Shown here piece after piece: positions 13,086 to 21,726 of a DNA stretch of 64,000 bases (position 1 is its first letter; each line of letters opens with the position of its first letter). Location: assembly GCF_022370835.2 (NCBI RefSeq), contig NZ_CP092365.1, positions 2,914,001-2,978,000 of the forward strand, in the 5' to 3' direction. Under the pieces are notes generated by a model. The model had not been told where the DNA came from, ran no database searches, and was given only the letters and a program-made list of their open reading frames with translations. The stretch comes from Mycolicibacillus parakoreensis (lineage in GTDB: Bacteria > Actinomycetota > Actinomycetes > Mycobacteriales > Mycobacteriaceae). Position numbers and translations under genes: made by a program.

Positions 13086-14327
13086 TCAGCCGACCGCCGG
13101 GTAGCGGGCCAGGATCTTCTCGCGCCGCCGCGGGGCGATGTTGGCCCGGGTGACGTCGCCGTCGTAGTGGGCCAGCACCCGGTGGTCCATCAGCCGGCGC
13201 CACAGCGGGGGGAGGTAGGTCAGCCCGATCAGCGAGGCGTAGCCGCTGGGCAGGTTGGGGGCGGTGTCCATGCTGCGCAGCGTCTGGTAGCGCCGGGTCG
13301 GGTTGGCGTGGTGATCGGAGTGGCGCTGCAGGTGGTAGAGGAACAGGTTGGTCACGATGTGATCGGAGTTCCAGCTGTGCTCGGGGGTGCAGCGCTCGTA
13401 GCGTCCGTTGGGGCGTTTGGCCCGCAGCAACCCGTAGTGCTCCAGGTAGTTCACCGATTCCAGCAGGGAGAACCCGTAGACCGCCTGGATGAGCACGAAC
13501 GGGACCAGCCCCACCCCGAACACCGCGATCAGCACGCCCCACAGCAGCACCGACATCGCCCAGGCGTTGAGCACGTCGTTGCGCGCCCAGGTGCGCGGGT
13601 CCCACGGGGTGCGGTCCAGCCGGCGCAGCCGCGCGGCCTCCAGGTGCAGCGCCGAGCGCAGCCCGCCCCACACGCTGCGCGGGAAGAACTCCCAGAACGA
13701 TTCGCCCAGCCGCGCCGAGGCCGGGTCTTCCGGGGTGGCCACCCGCACGTGGTGGCCGCGGTTGTGTTCGACGTAGAAGTGCCCGTAGCAGCTCTGCGCC
13801 AAGGTGATCTTCGACAGCCAGCGCTCCAGGGTCGCCTTCTTGTGTCCCATCTCGTGGGCGGTGTTGATGCCGATGCCGCCCAACGCCCCCACCGACAGGG
13901 CCAGCCCGATCTTGGCCGGCCAGCCCAGCGCGCCGTCGACGCCGAGCCAGCTCAGGTTCGACGCGGTGAACAGGTAGGCGCCCAGGATCACGCTCAGGTA
14001 CTGGAACGGGACGTAGAGGTAGGTGCAGTAGCGGTAGTAGCGGTCGTTCTCCAGCTGCGCCATCACCTCATCGGGCGGGTTCTGGCCGTCGGCGCCGAAG
14101 CGCAGGTCCAGAATCGGCAGCAGCACGTAGATCAAAAACGGCCCGATCCAGAACAAGGACTGGGCGGCGGTGTGCCAGCCGGCCTGGTTGAGTCCCCACA
14201 CGATCGGCAGCACCACGAACAACGCGGTGGGCGCGATCAGACCCAACAGCCACAGGTAGCGCTTCTTGTCGCGCCACCCCGGGGCGCTCGGCGCGGGTGC
14301 GATGGGTACAGCGCTCTGGACGCTCAC
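13086..14327 (-). CDS. alkB: Alkane 1-monooxygenase AlkB
   Basis: Membrane di-iron hydroxylase that oxidises medium and long n-alkanes at the terminal carbon. The 413-residue protein has about six hydrophobic segments and all the iron-ligand His boxes: HEMGHKK (158-164), EHNRGHH (187-193), the NYLEHYG signature (293-299) and LQRHSDHH (333-340). GTG 14327 was chosen because an ideal AAGGAGG site lies 8 nt upstream; the frame continues further up without one. First gene of the operon with rubredoxin and TetR; its promoter lies in an AT-rich palindromic region. Confidence 0.97.
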   Translation of the reverse strand: MSVQSAVPIAPAPSAPGWRDKKRYLWLLGLIAPTALFVVLPIVWGLNQAGWHTAAQSLFWIGPFLIYVLLPILDLRFGADGQNPPDEVMAQLENDRYYRYCTYLYVPFQYLSVILGAYLFTASNLSWLGVDGALGWPAKIGLALSVGALGGIGINTAHEMGHKKATLERWLSKITLAQSCYGHFYVEHNRGHHVRVATPEDPASARLGESFWEFFPRSVWGGLRSALHLEAARLRRLDRTPWDPRTWARNDVLNAWAMSVLLWGVLIAVFGVGLVPFVLIQAVYGFSLLESVNYLEHYGLLRAKRPNGRYERCTPEHSWNSDHIVTNLFLYHLQRHSDHHANPTRRYQTLRSMDTAPNLPSGYASLIGLTYLPPLWRRLMDHRVLAHYDGDVTRANIAPRRREKILARYPAVG

Positions 14328-14370
14328 TGCTCTTCCTCCTTGTGGGTTCGGCCACCTCACAAGTGGACAT

Positions 14371-14415
14371 TACAAGTATATTTGTCTTATGTCTAGACAT
14401 TGACCTTATATTTGT
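14371..14415 (-). promoter_or_regulatory. alkB promoter with candidate TetR operator palindromes
   Basis: This AT-rich stretch contains ATGTCTAGACAT (14389-14400), a perfect 12-bp palindrome, and ACAAGTATATTTGT (14372-14385), palindromic at 6 of 7 pairs. TATATTTGT occurs twice exactly 30 bp apart (14377 and 14407), flanking the perfect palindrome. Read towards alkB, a TATACT -10 lies inside the second palindrome with a GTCAAT -35-like element 18 bp upstream. A repressor bound here would block the promoter, which suits the operon's own TetR. It overlaps the 3' end of the permease gene. Confidence 0.55.
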
Positions 14416-15923
14416 AAAGATCGTTGGTCGGGGTCGTCGACGCCGGCGCGGTCCGCGCGGCGCGCACCGATGCGCGAGTGCCGCCGCCCGTACCCGAGGT
14501 AGAGCGCCACCCCGAGCACCATCCAGACCCCGAACCGGACCCAGGTCAGCGCGGTGAGGTTGAGCATCAGCCAGCCACAGGCCAGGATCGACACCGCCGG
14601 CAGCACCGGCACCCACGGTGCGCGGAACCCGCGCGGCAGATCCGGACGGGTGCGACGCAGAATGATCACCGCCGCCGAGACCAGCACGAACGCGAACAGG
14701 GTGCCGACGTTGACCATCTCTTCGAGCTTGTCCATGGGGAACACCGAGGCGGCCAGCGCCACCAGCACCGCGACCAGCACGGTGATCCGCACCGGGGTGC
14801 CGCGCGATCCGGTGCGCGCCAGCGACCGGGGCAACAGCCCGTCGCGGGCCATCGCGAACACCACCCGCGACTGGCCGAGCATCAGCACCATCACCACCGT
14901 GGTCAGCCCGGCCAGCGCGCCCACCGAGATCACCGTGCCGGCCCAGGTGACCCCGTTGAGCAGGAACGCGGTGGCCAGGTTGGGCGCGGCCCCACCGGCG
15001 TCGCGCAGATCGGTGTAGGAGACCATCCCGGAGAGCACCAGCGAGACCGCGATGTAGAGCACGGTGACGATGCCCAGCGAGGCCAGGATGCCGCGGGCGA
15101 CGTCGCGCTGCGGATTGCGGGTCTCCTCGGCGGTGGTGGCCACCACGTCGAACCCGATGAACGCGAAGAACACGATCGCCGCACCGGCGAGCATCCCGTA
15201 CCAGCCGTACTGGCTGCTGGTCGCGCCGGTGAGCAGCGAGAACACCGACTGGTCCAAGCCGGTGCCGCCGGCCGCCGCGGCCCGGGCGGGCGGGATGAAC
15301 GGGGTGAAGTTCGCGGCCTTGACGTAGCCGGCGCCGACGACCACCACCAGCACGACGACCGCCACCTTCAGCGCGGTGATCACCGCGGAGAACCGCGACG
15401 ACAGCTTGGTGCCCAGCCCCAGCAGCACGGCGACCACGACCACGATCAGCAACGCGCCCCAGTCCAGGGCGACCGGGCCCACCGCGACGGTGCCCCCGCC
15501 GAACCCGAACACGGTCGCCAGATAACTCGACCACCCCTTGGCGACCACCGCGGTGCCCAGGGCGAACTCCAGCACCAGGTTCCAGCCCACGATCCAGGCG
15601 GTGAACTCGCCGAAGGTGGCGTAGGAGAACGTGTAGGCGCTGCCGGCGACCGGCACGGTCGCGGCGAACTCGGCGTAGCACAACGCCGCGAGCCCACAGG
15701 TGGCGGCGGCGATCACGAACGACAGCGAGATCGCCGGGCCGGTCAGATCCGCCGCCGTCGACGCGGTGACGGTGAAGATCCCGGCCCCGACCACCACCGA
15801 CACCCCGAAGACGGTCAGATCACGCCAGGTCAGGTCGCGCCGCAGCCGGGTGCCGGCCTGTTCGGTGTCGGCGATCGACTGCTCGACCGACTTGATGCGC
15901 CAGCGGTGCCGCCGGTCGGTCAT
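14406..15923 (-). CDS. APC-family amino acid permease
   Basis: A 505-residue polytopic membrane protein of the amino acid-polyamine-organocation superfamily with about 12-14 hydrophobic segments. The first helix has the unwound GAGIFTVT substrate-binding stretch and the PGSAYTFSYATFGE-like helix 3 region follows (VPVAGSAYTFSY). It resembles cationic amino acid transporters and corresponds in position to Rv3253c. Substrate is not determinable from sequence. It reads in the same direction as the alkB operon, but its 3' end abuts the alkB promoter, so the two are separately controlled. Ends in TAA within the AT-rich region. Confidence 0.9.
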   Translation of the reverse strand: MTDRRHRWRIKSVEQSIADTEQAGTRLRRDLTWRDLTVFGVSVVVGAGIFTVTASTAADLTGPAISLSFVIAAATCGLAALCYAEFAATVPVAGSAYTFSYATFGEFTAWIVGWNLVLEFALGTAVVAKGWSSYLATVFGFGGGTVAVGPVALDWGALLIVVVVAVLLGLGTKLSSRFSAVITALKVAVVVLVVVVGAGYVKAANFTPFIPPARAAAAGGTGLDQSVFSLLTGATSSQYGWYGMLAGAAIVFFAFIGFDVVATTAEETRNPQRDVARGILASLGIVTVLYIAVSLVLSGMVSYTDLRDAGGAAPNLATAFLLNGVTWAGTVISVGALAGLTTVVMVLMLGQSRVVFAMARDGLLPRSLARTGSRGTPVRITVLVAVLVALAASVFPMDKLEEMVNVGTLFAFVLVSAAVIILRRTRPDLPRGFRAPWVPVLPAVSILACGWLMLNLTALTWVRFGVWMVLGVALYLGYGRRHSRIGARRADRAGVDDPDQRSLQI

Positions 15924-15944
15924 CGTCCCTCCTTGCGCCGGTGG

Positions 15945-16859
15945 TCACCCGGCGTCGGTGCGGTCCAGATCGGGCTCGAGGTAGATCACCCGGGCCGCCG
16001 GCAACGCCGCGCGGATGCGGGCCTCGGCGTCGTCGATGGCGGCGGCGACGGTCGCCAGCGGGATCCTCGGGCGCAGCGCGATCTTCGCCGCAACCAGCAT
16101 CTCCTCGGGGCCCAGGTACTGGGTGCGCAGATGGATCACCCGCTCGACGTGCGGGGTCGCCGCCAAGGCGGTGCGGATGGTGTGGTCCTCGGCACCGGTG
16201 GCGCCCTCCCCGATGAGCAGGCTGTACATCTCGACCATCAGCACCACCGCGATCGCCCCCAGCAGGATTCCGATCCCGACGGTGGCCACCCCGTCCCAGA
16301 CCGGATCGCCGGTCACCAGGGTCAGGCTCACCCCGGCCAGCGCCAGGCCCAACCCGATCAGCGCCCCGGCGTCCTCCAGCAGCACCACCGGCAGCTCGGG
16401 GTTGCGGGAGGTGCGGATGAACCGCCACCAGCTGCTGTCGGCCTTCAACGGCCGCGACTCGTGCACCGCCGTGCGAAAACTGTAGGCCTCCAGCACTATC
16501 GCCACCGCGAGTATCGTCATCGCCACCGCGGGGCTGGTCACCGCCGTGGGGTGGCCGATCTTGTGGTAGCCCTCGTAGAGGGCGAACATCGACCCGAGGG
16601 TGAACAACACCAACGCGACCACGAACGACCAGAAGTAGCGGCTGCGCCCGTACCCGAACGGGTGCAGGGTGTCGGCGGCGCGACGTGCGGCCCGCTGACC
16701 GAACAGCAGCAGGCCCTGGTTTCCGGTGTCGGCCACCGAGTGCACCGCCTCGGCCAGCAGCGCCGAGCTGCCGGTGATGGCGAAGCCGACGAATTTCGCG
16801 GCCGCGATCCCGGCATTGGCGCTCAAGGCGGCCACGATCGCCCGCGTGGAGGCGCTCAC
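15945..16859 (-). CDS. Cation diffusion facilitator (CDF) metal transporter
   Basis: A 304-residue CDF-family transporter exporting divalent metal (Zn, Co, Fe or Mn) by proton exchange. It has six hydrophobic segments; helix 2 holds the metal-site motif AEAVHSVADTGNQ (HxxxD), helix 5 has LLEDAGALIG (a DxxxA variant where the usual HxxxD His is Glu/Asp), and a C-terminal ferredoxin-like cytosolic domain follows (VERVIHLRTQYLGPEEMLVAAKI). The LHPFGYGRSRYFWSF loop is typical of the Rv2025c/FieF branch. In M. tuberculosis this position holds Rv3254, so the gene is an insertion or replacement. 44 bp from manA's end. Confidence 0.88.
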   Translation of the reverse strand: MSASTRAIVAALSANAGIAAAKFVGFAITGSSALLAEAVHSVADTGNQGLLLFGQRAARRAADTLHPFGYGRSRYFWSFVVALVLFTLGSMFALYEGYHKIGHPTAVTSPAVAMTILAVAIVLEAYSFRTAVHESRPLKADSSWWRFIRTSRNPELPVVLLEDAGALIGLGLALAGVSLTLVTGDPVWDGVATVGIGILLGAIAVVLMVEMYSLLIGEGATGAEDHTIRTALAATPHVERVIHLRTQYLGPEEMLVAAKIALRPRIPLATVAAAIDDAEARIRAALPAARVIYLEPDLDRTDAG

Positions 16860-16902
16860 CTCCGCGCCCCCGCCGGGACCGGCCGCACGCCGGCGCGCCG
16901 CC

Positions 16903-18141
16903 TCACAGGCCGACGGTGACCCGGAACACCGTGGCGGGCCGGCGCGCCGAGAGCCGGATCGGCCCGTCGTCGGCGGCCACCCAGGCCGCCGTCCCGCGGT
17001 CGAGGGTCACCGTGCCCGACTTGGCGTAGACCGTCGTCGAGCCCTCGGTGCCCACCAGGATCTGCGGACCGTCGTAGGGGCACGGCGCATCGACCTGATG
17101 GCCCAGATCGTCGCCGTCGAGGCGCAGGGCGGCCACCGCGAACTCCTCGGTGGGGGTCTGGTAGACGGTGGCGAACCCGTCGCGCCGGGTCGGTGCGCGC
17201 AGCGCCGACTCCTCGGTGGGAGTGAAGTCGAGCACCCGCAGCAACTCCGGCACGTCGACGTGCTTGGGTGTCAGCCCACCTCGTAAGACGTTGTCGGAGT
17301 TGGCCATCACCTCCAGACCGACACCGTTGAGGTAGCTGTGCAGATTGCCGGCGGGCACGAAGATCCCCTCGCCGGGGCTGAGCCGGATCCGGTTCAACAG
17401 CAACGCGGCCAACACGCCGGCGTCACCGGGGTAGCGTTCGCCGAGTTCGAGCAGCGTGCGCATCTCGTCGCCGAATTCGGTTGCCCCCGAACCGACGTAG
17501 TGGATGGCCCCCTCGATCACCGTCGGCACCAGCACATCGAGGTCGGGCTGCGGCGCGGTGATCCAGGTGGTGAACAGGGCCCGCAGACCGTCGGCGTCGG
17601 CCTGATCGCCGGCGTGCCCGTCGAGCAGCTCGATGAACGGATCCAGATCGGAGACCGCCAGCGCCCGCAACAGCTCGACCGTGCGGGCCACCGGCCGGAA
17701 GCCGGCCAGCGCCTCGAACGGCTGCAACGCGACCAACAGTTCGGGTTTGTGGCTGGTGTCGCGGTAGTTGCGCACCGGGGAGTTGCGTGCCACCCCGGAC
17801 CGCTCCTCACGACGGAAGCCCTCGACGGCCTGCCGGGTGCTGGGGTGCGCTTGCAGCGACAGCGGCTCGTCGGCCGCGAGCACCTTGACCAGAAACGGCA
17901 ACGCGGCACCGAAGCGGTCCAGTGCCGCCGTGCCGAGTTGGCCGGCCGGGTCCTCGGCCAGCACGTCGAGCAGCGACGTGTCCCCGGCTTCGGTGCGCAG
18001 GAAGGCCGGGTCGCCGGGATGGGCGCCGAGCCACAGCTCGGCCTCCGGGTGCGGGGCCGGCACCGTCCGGCCGGTGAATTCGGCGATGGCGGTGCGCGAT
18101 CCCCAGGCGTAGGTGCGAATCGCCCCGCGTAACAGTTCCAC
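16903..18141 (-). CDS. manA: Mannose-6-phosphate isomerase
   Basis: Type I phosphomannose isomerase, a zinc enzyme interconverting fructose-6-P and mannose-6-P, which feeds mannolipids and lipoarabinomannan. The 412-residue protein shows the family N-terminus (IRTYAWGSRTAIAE), ELWLGAHP, the zinc ligands in LSLQAHPS and HKPELLVAL, and the YLNGVGLEVMANSDNVLRGGLTPKHVD region split across the substrate loop. GTG 18141 starts 8 bp after the SIS-domain gene, so pmmA-SIS-manA form one transcription unit. Confidence 0.96.
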   Translation of the reverse strand: MELLRGAIRTYAWGSRTAIAEFTGRTVPAPHPEAELWLGAHPGDPAFLRTEAGDTSLLDVLAEDPAGQLGTAALDRFGAALPFLVKVLAADEPLSLQAHPSTRQAVEGFRREERSGVARNSPVRNYRDTSHKPELLVALQPFEALAGFRPVARTVELLRALAVSDLDPFIELLDGHAGDQADADGLRALFTTWITAPQPDLDVLVPTVIEGAIHYVGSGATEFGDEMRTLLELGERYPGDAGVLAALLLNRIRLSPGEGIFVPAGNLHSYLNGVGLEVMANSDNVLRGGLTPKHVDVPELLRVLDFTPTEESALRAPTRRDGFATVYQTPTEEFAVAALRLDGDDLGHQVDAPCPYDGPQILVGTEGSTTVYAKSGTVTLDRGTAAWVAADDGPIRLSARRPATVFRVTVGL

Positions 18142-18149
18142 GGCTTGAA

Positions 18150-19259
18150 CTATCCCCCGTCTGTCCCGGCGCCCAGACCCAGATACACCGCGGCCAGTTC
18201 CAGCCGCACGGCCAGCACCCCCAGTTGCTGTTCGGCCGGAACCGCTCCCGCCTCGATCAGCCTGTCGGCGGCCACCTCGTCTCCCTCCTGGCCTCCCGCC
18301 CGCTCGGCGATGTCTCCGGCCCCGACCAGTTCGACGCCGGCCAACCCGGCGGTCCGCGCGGTCGACACGGTGCGCTGGTCGGCGAGGGTCAACGCCAGCA
18401 CCCGCAGCCGCACCGGAGGCGGGCCGTCGATCTGTTCGTCGTGGAAGATGCTATCGGGCGGGTCGGCCCCCGTCCGCAGCGCCGCTATCGCGTCGGCCAG
18501 CCCGGTCACCGCGACCGCGGTGTGCCCGAGACGCAGCAGGGTGGCGCTGCCGTGGGCGGCCAACGCCAGCGTCGCCGCGTCGTCGCCGGCCAGCGCGACC
18601 CGGCGCCCGGCCATGCGTTCCACCAGCGCTTTGGCCGGGTTGGTGATCACCTCCCGGCCGGCGCCGCTGCGCAACGCCTCGCCGTCGAGCGCGTCGGCGA
18701 GGGCGCCCAGATCGGCCGAGACCCGCACGTCGACCGCGCCGGCGACCGCCAGCCCGGCAGCCAGATACCCGGTGAGCCGCAGCGGCTCGGGCACCCCGAT
18801 GCGCGGCGCGAGCACCGCGGCGCGCCCGGCTCCGGCGTCGCGCAACGGACCCTCGTAGGGGGCGGCGATCACCACCCGGGCTCCGCGGCGCACCCCGAGC
18901 GCCACGGCGGCCACCAAGACCGGGTCACCCGGGTCGTCACCGGCGACGACCAGCACGTCGAGCGGGCCGATCCACGGCGGGGCCTCCCCGGCCGCGATCA
19001 CCGGTTGGCCGGCCGACCCGCTCAGCAGCGCGGCCAGCAGGGCCCCGGCGCTGCCGGCCGTGCCGCGCCCGCCGACCCAGATCAGGGTGCGCGCCGGCTC
19101 CCGGCCGCCGATGTCGGCCAGCGCCCCCTCGGCGACGGCCGCGGCGGTCGATCGCACCTGCGCACCGGCCATGGCCGCGGCCCGCAGCAGGCCGTCGGCG
19201 TCGGCGGTGAGAAGTCCATCGCCGTCATCGAGATCGATCAGGGGTTGCTGCGGGCTCAC
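18150..19259 (-). CDS. SIS-domain (phosphosugar isomerase-like) protein, Rv3256c type
   Basis: A 369-residue protein rich in Ala and Gly that corresponds in position and character to Rv3256c, a conserved actinobacterial protein distantly related to bifunctional phosphoglucose/phosphomannose isomerases. Two Rossmann-like halves are suggested by LIWVGGRGTAGSAGALLAAL and by VALAGDDAATLALAAHGSATLLRLG. No catalytic residues can be assigned by eye. It lies between pmmA and manA with a 4-bp overlap to pmmA (GTGA), so a role in mannose-phosphate handling or its control is likely, but unproven. Confidence 0.8.
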   Translation of the reverse strand: MSPQQPLIDLDDGDGLLTADADGLLRAAAMAGAQVRSTAAAVAEGALADIGGREPARTLIWVGGRGTAGSAGALLAALLSGSAGQPVIAAGEAPPWIGPLDVLVVAGDDPGDPVLVAAVALGVRRGARVVIAAPYEGPLRDAGAGRAAVLAPRIGVPEPLRLTGYLAAGLAVAGAVDVRVSADLGALADALDGEALRSGAGREVITNPAKALVERMAGRRVALAGDDAATLALAAHGSATLLRLGHTAVAVTGLADAIAALRTGADPPDSIFHDEQIDGPPPVRLRVLALTLADQRTVSTARTAGLAGVELVGAGDIAERAGGQEGDEVAADRLIEAGAVPAEQQLGVLAVRLELAAVYLGLGAGTDGG

Positions 19260-20650
19260 CGTGGCGCGGTCTCCGGTTCTGCGGCGGTGATCTGCTCGCC
19301 GACCCGGCGGACCAGGGCGGCGACGGCGGCGTCGGTGTCGGCTTCGACGTTGAGCCGCAGCAGCGGTTCGGTGTTGGAGCTGCGCAGGTTGAACCAGCTG
19401 CCGTCGGCCAGATCGACGGTGACCCCGTCGAGGCGGTCGGTGGCGCGGATCCGGCCGTCGAGGGCGGCGAGCACCGCGGCGACCGCCCGATCGGCGTCGG
19501 TGACGGTGAAGTTGATCTCCCCCGACGCGGCGTAGCGCTGGTAGGCGCCGGCCAGCTGCGACAAGGGCCGCGATTGGCCGCCGAGCGCGGCCAGCACGTG
19601 CAGGGCGGCCAGCATGCCCGAGTCCGCACCCCAGAAGTCGCGGAAATAGTAGTGCGCCGAGTGCTCGCCGCCGAAGATCGCGCCGGTCTCGGCCATCAGC
19701 GCCTTGATGTAGGAGTGCCCGACCCGCGAGCGCACCGGCGTGCCCCCGGTCTCGGCCACCAACTGCGGCACCGCACGGGAGGTGATGAGGTTGTGGATGA
19801 CGGTGGCGCCGGGCTCGCGGCGCAGCTCCCGCTCGGCGACCAGTGCGGTCACCGCCGACGGCGAGACCGGCTCGCCCCGTTCGTCGACGACGAAACAGCG
19901 GTCGGCGTCGCCGTCGAACGCCAACCCGATGTCGGCACCGCTGCGGCGCACCTGGTCCTGCAGATCCCGCAGGTTCGCCGGGTCCAAGGGATTGGCCTCA
20001 TGGTTGGGGAAGGTCCCGTCGAGCTCGAAGTACAGCGGCAGCAGCGTCACCGCCTCGATCACCCCCAGCACCGCCGGCGCGGTGTGCCCGGCCATGCCGT
20101 TGCCGGCGTCGACCGCGACCCGCAGCGGGCGCCAGCCGGTGGTCTCGACCAGCGATCGCAGGTAGGCACCGTAGTCGGCGAGCACGTCGGCCTCACCCAG
20201 CGATCCCGGCGCGCCGGTGTAGGCGCCCACCCCGGCGATGACCTGCTCGCCGATGTCGCCCAGGCCGGTGTCGGCACCGACCGGCCGGGCGGCGGCCCGG
20301 CACAGTTTGATGCCGTTGTAGGCCGCCGGGTTGTGGCTGGCGGTGAACATCGCGCCCGGGCAGTCCAGCCGTCCGGAGGCGAAGTAGAGCTGGTCGGTGG
20401 AGGCCAACCCGATCCGCACGACGTCGAGCCCCTGGCCGGTGACCCCGGCGGCGAACGCGGCGGCCAGCCGAGGCGAGCTGGCCCGCATGTCGTGGCCGAC
20501 GACCACCCGGGTCGCCCCCTCGCCGCGCATCAGCGTCGCGAACGCGGCGCCCACCTCGGCGACAAACGGTTCGTCGATCTCGGTGTCGACCAAACCGCGC
20601 ACGTCATAGGCCTTGATCACACGGTGTACAGCCGCGGCGGGCCGGGACAT
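19256..20650 (-). CDS. pmmA: Phosphomannomutase/phosphoglucomutase
   Basis: Converts mannose-6-P to mannose-1-P, the step between ManA and the guanylyltransferase. The 464-residue alpha-D-phosphohexomutase has all four signatures: the phosphoserine loop TASHNP (Ser105), the Mg loop DGDADR, the sugar-binding GGEHSAHYYF segment and the phosphate-binding RSSNTEPLLRLN near the C-terminus. Corresponds to Rv3257c (465 residues as I recall). ATG 20650 has AGGAG 8 nt upstream. First gene of pmmA-SIS-manA; the 105 bp upstream to the DUF3499 gene show nothing notable. Confidence 0.97.
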   Translation of the reverse strand: MSRPAAAVHRVIKAYDVRGLVDTEIDEPFVAEVGAAFATLMRGEGATRVVVGHDMRASSPRLAAAFAAGVTGQGLDVVRIGLASTDQLYFASGRLDCPGAMFTASHNPAAYNGIKLCRAAARPVGADTGLGDIGEQVIAGVGAYTGAPGSLGEADVLADYGAYLRSLVETTGWRPLRVAVDAGNGMAGHTAPAVLGVIEAVTLLPLYFELDGTFPNHEANPLDPANLRDLQDQVRRSGADIGLAFDGDADRCFVVDERGEPVSPSAVTALVAERELRREPGATVIHNLITSRAVPQLVAETGGTPVRSRVGHSYIKALMAETGAIFGGEHSAHYYFRDFWGADSGMLAALHVLAALGGQSRPLSQLAGAYQRYAASGEINFTVTDADRAVAAVLAALDGRIRATDRLDGVTVDLADGSWFNLRSSNTEPLLRLNVEADTDAAVAALVRRVGEQITAAEPETAPR

Positions 20651-20755
20651 GACTGTGCTCCTGACGGGAGGGGACTCGCGTGGGGATCAGCCTACCGGGC
20701 GCGGCGCGCACCGCCGCCGTGACCGCGGGGCTCCCGGCGCGCGGGCAGACCGGGG

Positions 20756-21154
20756 TCAGCCGGGGTCGGGCAGCACCCGCAGGTGGCCGCGCCGACGCCC
20801 CGAGGGCCGCGATCCCGAGGCCGCCTCGCCGCCGGTGGGCGCCGGTTGCGGGGCGAACCCGGTGGCCGCGGCCACCCCGGTGTGCCCGCCGTGGCTCTCG
20901 CGCACCGCGTCGGCCAACGCCACCAGGTCGTCGTCGTCGGTGGGCGCGGTCAGCGGGCCGGCGTGGCGCACCAGCTCCCAACCGCGCGGCGCGGTGATGC
21001 GACCGGCATGCCCGACGCACAGATCCCACGAGTGGGGTTCGCGCATGGTGGCGAGCGGGCCGACAACCGCGGTGGAGTCCGCGTAGACGAACGTCAGCGT
21101 CGCCACCGCATAGTGCGGGCATCCGGGCCGGCAGCAGCGACGGGGAACACTCAC
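20756..21154 (-). CDS. DUF3499 protein (Rv3258c type), possible zinc-binding
   Basis: A 132-residue conserved actinobacterial protein. The N-terminal half is ordered and Cys/His-rich: CCRPGCPHYAVATLTFVYADSTAVVGPL, then SWDLCVGHAGR, an arrangement that suggests a bound zinc (C-x3-C-x-H ... C-x2-H). The C-terminal half is low-complexity, rich in Gly, Pro and Arg. No function is established that I know of. It reads divergently from the Rv3259-like gene; GTG 21154 has a TAGCCT -10-like element 6 nt upstream. Confidence 0.85.
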   Translation of the reverse strand: MSVPRRCCRPGCPHYAVATLTFVYADSTAVVGPLATMREPHSWDLCVGHAGRITAPRGWELVRHAGPLTAPTDDDDLVALADAVRESHGGHTGVAAATGFAPQPAPTGGEAASGSRPSGRRRGHLRVLPDPG

Positions 21155-21160
21155 AGCCCG

Positions 21161-21166
21161 AGGCTA
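21161..21166 (-). promoter_or_regulatory. -10 element for a leaderless DUF3499 transcript
   Basis: TAGCCT on the minus strand ends 6 nt before the GTG of the DUF3499 gene, matching the TANNNT pattern and leaderless spacing. Confidence 0.45.
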
Positions 21167-21230
21167 TCGTGGCACGCAACCCTCGCCGCGCCGGACACGC
21201 GCAACCGGGGCTGCGGCGATGTGCAACCGT

Positions 21231-21236
21231 TACCAT
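21231..21236 (+). promoter_or_regulatory. -10 element for a leaderless Rv3259-like transcript
   Basis: TACCAT ends 7 nt before GTG 21244. No ribosome site precedes that GTG, so a leaderless transcript explains the start. Confidence 0.5.
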
Positions 21237-21243
21237 CGGCCCG

Positions 21244-21717
21244 GTGAGCGATCGGCGTTCCGCGGCCAGTCGGCGCGGCCGGGAGATGCGGGGCCCGCTG
21301 CTTCCCCCCACCGTCCCGGGCTGGCGCAGCCGCGCCGAACGGTTCGACATGGCGGTGCTGGAGGCCTACGAGCCGATCGAGCGCCGCTTCGCCGATCGGG
21401 TGGCCGCCCTCGACGTCGCCGTCGATGAGATCCCGCGCATCGCGGCCAAGGATCCCGACACCGTGCAGTGGCCGCCGGAGGTCGTCGCCGACGGCCCGAT
21501 CGCCTTGGCGCGGCTCATCCCGGCCGGCGTCGATGTGCGGGGAAACGCCACGCGGGCGCGAATCGTGTTGTTCCGCAAGCCGATCGAACGGCGCGCGAAA
21601 GATCCCGACGATCTCGCCGAGTTGCTCCATGACATCTTGGTGGCCCAGGTCGCCACCTATCTCGACGTCGATCCGTCGGTCATCGACCCGACGATCGACG
21701 ATGATCAGCGCGACTAG
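21244..21717 (+). CDS. Rv3259-like protein of the minimal metallopeptidase (zincin-like) group
   Basis: A 157-residue protein nearly identical in pattern to Rv3259: RRGREMRGPLLPP, WRSRAERFDMAVLEAYEPIERRF, VDEIPRIAAKDPD and LARLIPAGVD blocks. The fold resembles the small zincin-like group (PF06262), yet where the HExxH zinc motif would be there is LLHDILVAQVATYL, so peptidase activity is doubtful. GTG 21244 was chosen because a TACCAT -10 lies 7 nt upstream and homologues begin VSDRR; a longer frame exists from 21169. Ends 9 bp from whiB2, tail to tail. Confidence 0.85.
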   Translation: MSDRRSAASRRGREMRGPLLPPTVPGWRSRAERFDMAVLEAYEPIERRFADRVAALDVAVDEIPRIAAKDPDTVQWPPEVVADGPIALARLIPAGVDVRGNATRARIVLFRKPIERRAKDPDDLAELLHDILVAQVATYLDVDPSVIDPTIDDDQRD

Positions 21718-21726
21718 CGCGCCGGC

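Noticed and set aside
18225..19535. 436-codon plus-strand frame opposite the SIS-domain gene
   Set aside because: Antisense shadow of two overlapping minus-strand genes, with His/Gly/Arg-rich composition.
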